DNA of 64,000 nt from Streptomyces justiciae (GTDB lineage Bacteria > Actinomycetota > Actinomycetes > Streptomycetales > Streptomycetaceae): the NCBI RefSeq assembly GCF_015163075.1, contig NZ_JADDXU010000026.1:50942-114941 (forward strand). Reading direction: 5' to 3'. Of the stretch, positions 60,426-64,000 are shown piece by piece. The notes below the pieces were generated by a model. It worked only from the letters and a program-made list of their open reading frames with translations. It did not search any database and was not told the origin of the DNA. Every line of letters starts with the position of its first letter. Within the stretch, counting starts at the first letter, position 1. The position numbers were made by a program, and so were the translations under genes.

Positions 60426-62003
60426 TCAGACGTGCTCGACGACCGGCGGCTGCGCCGAGGAACCCTCAGCGTCCGGCCCCGTCCCCCGCAGCGCGACCTC
60501 TTTCACGAACACCGCCGCCACCAGCGCGACCACGGCCACCACGGCCCCGAGCAGGAACGCCGAGTGCGTGCCGGCGGACACCGCGTGCTGGTACGCCTCC
60601 CGCGCCGCCTCCGGCAGCTTCGCCAGGCTCGCCGCGTCCAGCTGCGCGGACTGCTCGGTCACCTTGGATCCCAGCGACCCGGCCCGCTCGGCCATGACGT
60701 CCTGGACCCGGTTGTTGAACAGCGCGCCCATGATCGCGACACCGAAGGAGGAGCCGAGCGTACGGAAGAGGGTGCTGGACGAGGACGCGACGCCCATGTC
60801 CTTCATCTCGACGCTGTTCTGCGCGACCAGCATGGTGACCTGCATCAGGCAGCCCATGCCGAGACCGACGATCGCCATGAAAACACCGGAGGTGACCCGT
60901 GAGGTGCCGGTGTCCATCGTGGACAGCAGGTACAGTCCGACGACCATCAGGACGCTGCCGACGAGTGGGAAGACCTTGTACTTGCCGGTGTTCGTCGTGA
61001 TGCGCCCGGCCAGCATCGAGGTCACCAGCATCGCGAGGAGCATCGGCAGGAGCAGTAGCCCGGAGTTGGTCGCGGAGGCGCCCTGGACGGACTGCTGGTA
61101 GAGCGGCAGGTAGAGCGTGGCCCCGAACATCACGAAACCGGTGATGAAGCCGATGATCGCCATCAGCGTGAAGTTGCGGCTGCGGAAGATGTGCAGCGGC
61201 AGCACGGGCTCCGCGGCCTTGGTCTGCCAGAACACGAACCCGATCAGCGAGGCGACGCCGACGGCGATCAGCTCCATGATCCGCGCGGACGTCCAGGCGT
61301 ACTCCGTGCCGCCCCAGGTGGTGACGAGCACGATCGCGGTGATACCGACGGTCAGCAGCACGACACCGAGGTAGTCGATCCCAGCCTTGGCCCGCTTCTT
61401 CGGCAGCTGCAGCACGACGGCGATCAGCCCCAGCGCGACGACGCCGAGCGGCAGGTTGATGTAGAACGTCCAGCGCCAGCCCCAGTTGTCGGTGATGGTG
61501 CCGCCGACCAGCGGTCCGCCGATCATCGCCAGCGCCATGACACCGGCCATCATGCCCTGGTACCGGCCGCGCTCCCGCGGCGGAATCAGGTCACCGATGA
61601 TCGCCATGACGCCGACCATCAGACCACCGGCACCGAGGCCCTGCACGGCCCGGAACCCGATCAGCTCCCCCATGTTCTGCGCCATGCCGCTCAGCGCGGA
61701 GCCGATCAGGAAGATCACGATCGACGACATGAAGACGCCCTTGCGGCCGTACATGTCACCGAGCTTGCCCCAGATCGGGGTGGCCGCCGCAGTGGCCAGC
61801 GTGTACGCCGTCACCACCCATGACAGGTGCTCGGTGCCGCCCAGCTCACCCACGATCGTCGGCATGGCAGTACCGATGATCATGTTGTCGAGCATCGCGA
61901 GCATCATCGCGATCATGAGCGCGAAGAGCACGAGCCGAGTGCTCCTGGGCTGTTTCGCCGTCCCGGCGCCGTCGACGGTGTCGACGGTTAGCGTGTCCGC
62001 CAT
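60426..62003 (-). CDS. DHA2-family MFS drug exporter (EmrB/QacA type)
   Basis: 525 residues with 14 predicted helices. Motif A is GKLGDMYGRK; motif C-like GPLVGGTITDNWGWRW follows; motif D1 is near LDNMIIGTAMPTIV. These proton-driven pumps export lipophilic drugs or dyes. ATG at 62,003 follows AGAGGG. Divergent from the TetR gene, with three operator-like repeats in the gap, so repression relieved by a drug ligand is likely. Confidence 0.9.
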   Translation of the reverse strand: MADTLTVDTVDGAGTAKQPRSTRLVLFALMIAMMLAMLDNMIIGTAMPTIVGELGGTEHLSWVVTAYTLATAAATPIWGKLGDMYGRKGVFMSSIVIFLIGSALSGMAQNMGELIGFRAVQGLGAGGLMVGVMAIIGDLIPPRERGRYQGMMAGVMALAMIGGPLVGGTITDNWGWRWTFYINLPLGVVALGLIAVVLQLPKKRAKAGIDYLGVVLLTVGITAIVLVTTWGGTEYAWTSARIMELIAVGVASLIGFVFWQTKAAEPVLPLHIFRSRNFTLMAIIGFITGFVMFGATLYLPLYQQSVQGASATNSGLLLLPMLLAMLVTSMLAGRITTNTGKYKVFPLVGSVLMVVGLYLLSTMDTGTSRVTSGVFMAIVGLGMGCLMQVTMLVAQNSVEMKDMGVASSSSTLFRTLGSSFGVAIMGALFNNRVQDVMAERAGSLGSKVTEQSAQLDAASLAKLPEAAREAYQHAVSAGTHSAFLLGAVVAVVALVAAVFVKEVALRGTGPDAEGSSAQPPVVEHV

Positions 62004-62070
62004 TGTTCCCTCTTTCCCAGGACTGCGGCCCTGACCAGCCACGTTCCTGCCGAATCAGTCTCCACGAGCT

Positions 62071-62165
62071 ACTTACTTGCCGCCCGGCAAGTTGGCTACA
62101 CTTGGAAGGTAGCCCCGGAACTAGCCGGGCGTCAAGTAAGTTATCTAGTCGGGCGGCAAGTAAGT
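62071..62165. promoter_or_regulatory. Three TetR operator copies between exporter and regulator
   Basis: Site 1: ACTTACTTGCCGCCCGGCAAG from 62,071, containing the perfect dyad ACTTGCCG-CC-CGGCAAGT (62,075-62,092). Sites 2 and 3 face the other way: CTAGCCGGGCGTCAAGTAAG (from 62,121) and CTAGTCGGGCGGCAAGTAAG (from 62,145), 24 bases apart. The common element is ACTTACTTGnCGCCCG. Site 1 is nearer the exporter and sites 2-3 precede tetR. Confidence 0.78.
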
Positions 62166-62191
62166 TCGCAGGAGACGCGAGGAGCGCGAGA

Positions 62192-62788
62192 ATGGTCGGC
62201 ACCATGGACGACACCAAGCGGCAGCAACGCGGCAACACGCGCCAGCGCATCCAGGACGTGGCCCTCGAGCTGTTTGCCGAGCAGGGCTACGAGAAGACAT
62301 CGCTGCGGGAGATCGCGGAGCGCCTGGACGTCACGAAGGCGGCGCTCTACTACCACTTCAAGACCAAGGAACAGATCCTCGTCAGCGTGTACGAGGATCT
62401 GACTCGACCGATCGTCGAACTGATCGATTGGGGCCGACAGCAGCCGCAGTCATTGGAGACGAAGCAGGAGATCCTCCGCCGCTACCACGACGCCCTGGTC
62501 GAGGCCGCGCCCTTCTTCCGCTTCATGCAGGAGAACCAGGCGACGGTGAAGGAACTGCGTATCGGCGAGATGTTCCGCACACGCATGCTGGGGCTGCGCG
62601 ACATCCTCCTCGACCCCGACGCCGCCCTCGTCGACCAGGTCCGCTGCGTCAGCGCGGTGTTCACGATGCACGCCGGCATGTTCGCCCTCTCCGACCTAGC
62701 GGGCACGGACGAGGAGAAGCGGAGAGCGGTCCTGGAGGTCGCGACCGGCCTGATCACCGACGCGCATCAGGGAACGGATACGCCCTAG
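62192..62788 (+). CDS. TetR/AcrR-family repressor
   Basis: 198 residues from ATG 62,192 (GGAG seven bases upstream; MDD at 62,207 is an alternative). The helix-turn-helix is LREIAERLDVTKAALYYHF, residues about 38-57. The C-terminal ligand domain is of the ordinary TetR type (FFRFMQENQATVKELRIGEM). It probably represses itself and the divergent exporter through the three repeats. Confidence 0.88.
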   Translation: MVGTMDDTKRQQRGNTRQRIQDVALELFAEQGYEKTSLREIAERLDVTKAALYYHFKTKEQILVSVYEDLTRPIVELIDWGRQQPQSLETKQEILRRYHDALVEAAPFFRFMQENQATVKELRIGEMFRTRMLGLRDILLDPDAALVDQVRCVSAVFTMHAGMFALSDLAGTDEEKRRAVLEVATGLITDAHQGTDTP

Positions 62789-63004
62789 GTATGTGAGGGC
62801 TCGACGTTGGTGACGGACGATGGCCGGCCGTCTCAGCCCTCACCCGAGCAGCACGCCCGAGAAGACGAGGCACTTGAAGTACCGTCCCGCAGGCAGCGGA
62901 CAGCGTGGCTCGCGGCAGGCCACTGCGTCCTCAACCTGCCGCCACCACTAGCCTGTTCACCGCCCTTCAGGCATCCACACACGCATGGCTTGCGTGTGCC
63001 CGAC

Positions 63005-63322
63005 ATGGCCAACGGCGCGCTACTGCCGTACGTGGCGAAGCGCGATGCGGACACGGCCGTCATCGCCTGGAACAAGCCCGACGACGCCACCGGTTTCACC
63101 CTCTACCGGACCTCAGACGCAGACACAGCGACCACCAATCCCCATGAGGACGCGGCGGGTTGGGACGACGTCCTCGCCGACACCCGGCTCCGCAGCTAGA
63201 CGGAGGACGACCTGCGGCATGGCAGACGCTGGTTCAAGGTCGCCGCCTCGCTCGCGAGCGGTGGCAGCAGCCTCAGTGAGGAGGTGGCGATCGTCGGCGG
63301 CGAAAGCCTCGGGTACAGCTGA
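63005..63322 (+). pseudogene. Remnant of a fibronectin-type or WD-like secreted protein gene, in-frame TAG
   Basis: MANGALLPYVAKRDADTAVI and WNKPDDATGFTLYRTSDADT run into TAG at 63,197-63,199. The same frame continues with TEDDLRHGRRWFKVAASLAS and ends GGESLGYS with TGA at 63,320-63,322. The text on both sides of the stop looks like one FnIII-type domain, so CAG or similar has become TAG. No ribosome site precedes the ATG. Confidence 0.55.
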
Positions 63323-63734
63323 CTCTGTCGGTGCGTCTCGGGAAGGCGTTTCCGCGCTGCAACCTGGCGGTCCGGGCGCCGAACCGCCTCGCTGCGGAGG
63401 TCAAGGCAATCGAGCGTCCGTGTCGCCGGTCACCGACACATCGACGGCGGGCAGCGGGCGGGCGGCGTCCTGGGCGGGCCGAGTCGAGCAGTGCGAAGGC
63501 GGTCTCGTGATCCACGGGCCGCCGTCAGTACGCACGGCATCGTCGACGCGCTCGCCACGACGAATCTGAAGTGCTGAGCGGACCGGGTGCACCAGAGCGC
63601 CGGCCGCCCTGTCCGGGGGGTCGTTCCGAGAGGCGCCGACTCGGGTGGCAGCGTCGACACAACAGCACCCACGCCAAGATCCGCTGCAGCGCCACCGGGA
63701 TCACCGACATGGTGCAGGCTCGTGAGGCTGGAGA
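63323..63734. other. No recognisable gene
   Basis: About 410 bases of GC-rich DNA. All frames give Arg/Pro/Gly-rich low-complexity translations with no motif that I recognise. It probably belongs to the decayed region upstream of leuB. Confidence 0.4.
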
Positions 63735-63836
63735 ACACTCACTCAACCCGTCGACCACATCGAACTGTTGCCTGCCAAACGCCTGACGATCGGCGTCTAC
63801 GGCATCCGCATCAACCGCCTCACCTACAACAGGTGA
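63735..63836 (+). pseudogene. Possible 3' fragment of a Mu/TnsB-type transposase
   Basis: The last 32 codons before TGA at 63,834 read LTQPVDHIELLPAKRLTI then GVYGIRINRLTYNR. The pattern basic-x-hydrophobic, G-I-x-(I/V)-x, x-L-x-Y resembles the C-terminal beta domain of Mu-like transposases (compare HGRRGVKVKNLWYDG in the TnsB gene). It is too short to be certain. Confidence 0.3.
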
Positions 63837-63928
63837 ACCTGGAGCGACGGGTCGATGCGCGAACCCTGCTGTCCGCATCATGGACAAGGTATGTCATATT
63901 TTGGGATGACGAGAGTAGGGTGCCGTAC

Positions 63929-64000
63929 ATGTCTCGCATTCTCGATCTCGCAGTGATCCCCGGTGACGGCATCGGCCAGGAGGTCGTGGCCGAAGGTCTC
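63929..64000 (+). CDS. leuB: 3-isopropylmalate dehydrogenase (N-terminus only)
   Basis: 24 codons visible: MSRILDLAVIPGDGIGQEVV and AEGL, the start of the isopropylmalate/isocitrate dehydrogenase family, closest to Streptomyces LeuB (oxidative decarboxylation in leucine synthesis). A TAGGGT box at 63,916-63,921 is seven bases before the ATG, and no ribosome site is seen, so the transcript may be leaderless or nearly so. GTCAT (63,893-63,897) and ATGAC (63,906-63,910) form an inverted repeat upstream. The gene continues past the window. Confidence 0.85.
   Translation, partial: MSRILDLAVIPGDGIGQEVVAEGL

Noticed and set aside
1..64000. tRNA or rRNA genes as integration targets
   Set aside because: No cloverleaf-type sequence with GTTCGAxxC context or rRNA segment was recognised in intergenic regions.

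Overview
The window is high-GC actinobacterial chromosome, almost certainly Streptomyces. Codon third positions are strongly G/C, GTG and TTG starts are common, binding proteins and enzymes carry Tat or lipoprotein signals, and the neighbourhood holds typical Streptomyces families (PucR, MsiK-dependent sugar importers, class F sortase, ECF sigma factors, DUF4190). A partial leuB begins at the right edge.

Layout. (1) 1-14,053: a carbohydrate locus that fits xyloglucan use. A long minus-strand operon encodes a sugar-binding lipoprotein, two permeases, a secreted GH74 endo-xyloglucanase, a GH42 beta-galactosidase, a GH95 alpha-fucosidase and a secreted GH12 endoglucanase (cut by the left edge). 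A GH3 beta-glucosidase/xylosidase is divergent from it. The shared control region carries near-identical 14-bp palindromes of the LacI-operator type. No ATPase gene is present, so the importer presumably borrows a shared MsiK-type ATPase. (2) 14,094-31,711: nitrogen and polyamine catabolism. An aldehyde dehydrogenase, a PucR regulator and gabT lie near a tight six-gene operon puuC-potD-potA-potB-potC-puuB. Between them are a membrane ATPase of the TraD/VirD4 type, a PAP2 phosphatase, a GIY-YIG/GntR fusion and a small conserved protein. (3) 31,112-40,348: housekeeping and envelope genes. These are a NADAR protein, a DUF4190 membrane protein, adenosine deaminase, a glycerophosphodiesterase, a sigma factor fused to a membrane-anchored extracytoplasmic domain, a serine beta-lactamase-like hydrolase, a membrane protein, an ECF sigma factor with an overlapping membrane partner, and a class F sortase translationally coupled to its probable substrate.

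(4) About 40,458-60,374: accessory DNA dominated by a Tn7-like transposon. Its core is tnsA-tnsB-tnsC-tniQ, four genes each overlapping the next by 4 bases, with a second tniQ divergent from tnsA. Two Tn7-like left ends (TGTGACCAGGA...TAGTTG.CAC) occur in the same orientation at 40,458 and 44,564. The second is preceded by TCACA and a 5-base spacer. The first therefore seems to bound a 4.1-kb unit without transposase genes, holding a TerD-vWA gene, a DUF6308 gene broken by one stop codon, and a DUF4236-TerD fusion. The second begins the transposase-bearing element, whose cargo includes a three-helix membrane protein, an AlbA_2/Schlafen-type protein, a STAND NTPase with TPR-like repeats and a DUF5710-HNH nuclease. 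The right end was not found.

(5) 60,375-64,000: a DHA2-type MFS exporter divergent from its TetR regulator, with three operator copies between them. Then comes a decayed stretch (an FnIII-like pseudogene with an in-frame stop and a tail resembling a Mu/TnsB-type transposase), and finally the start of leuB. I saw no rRNA, tRNA or CRISPR array.
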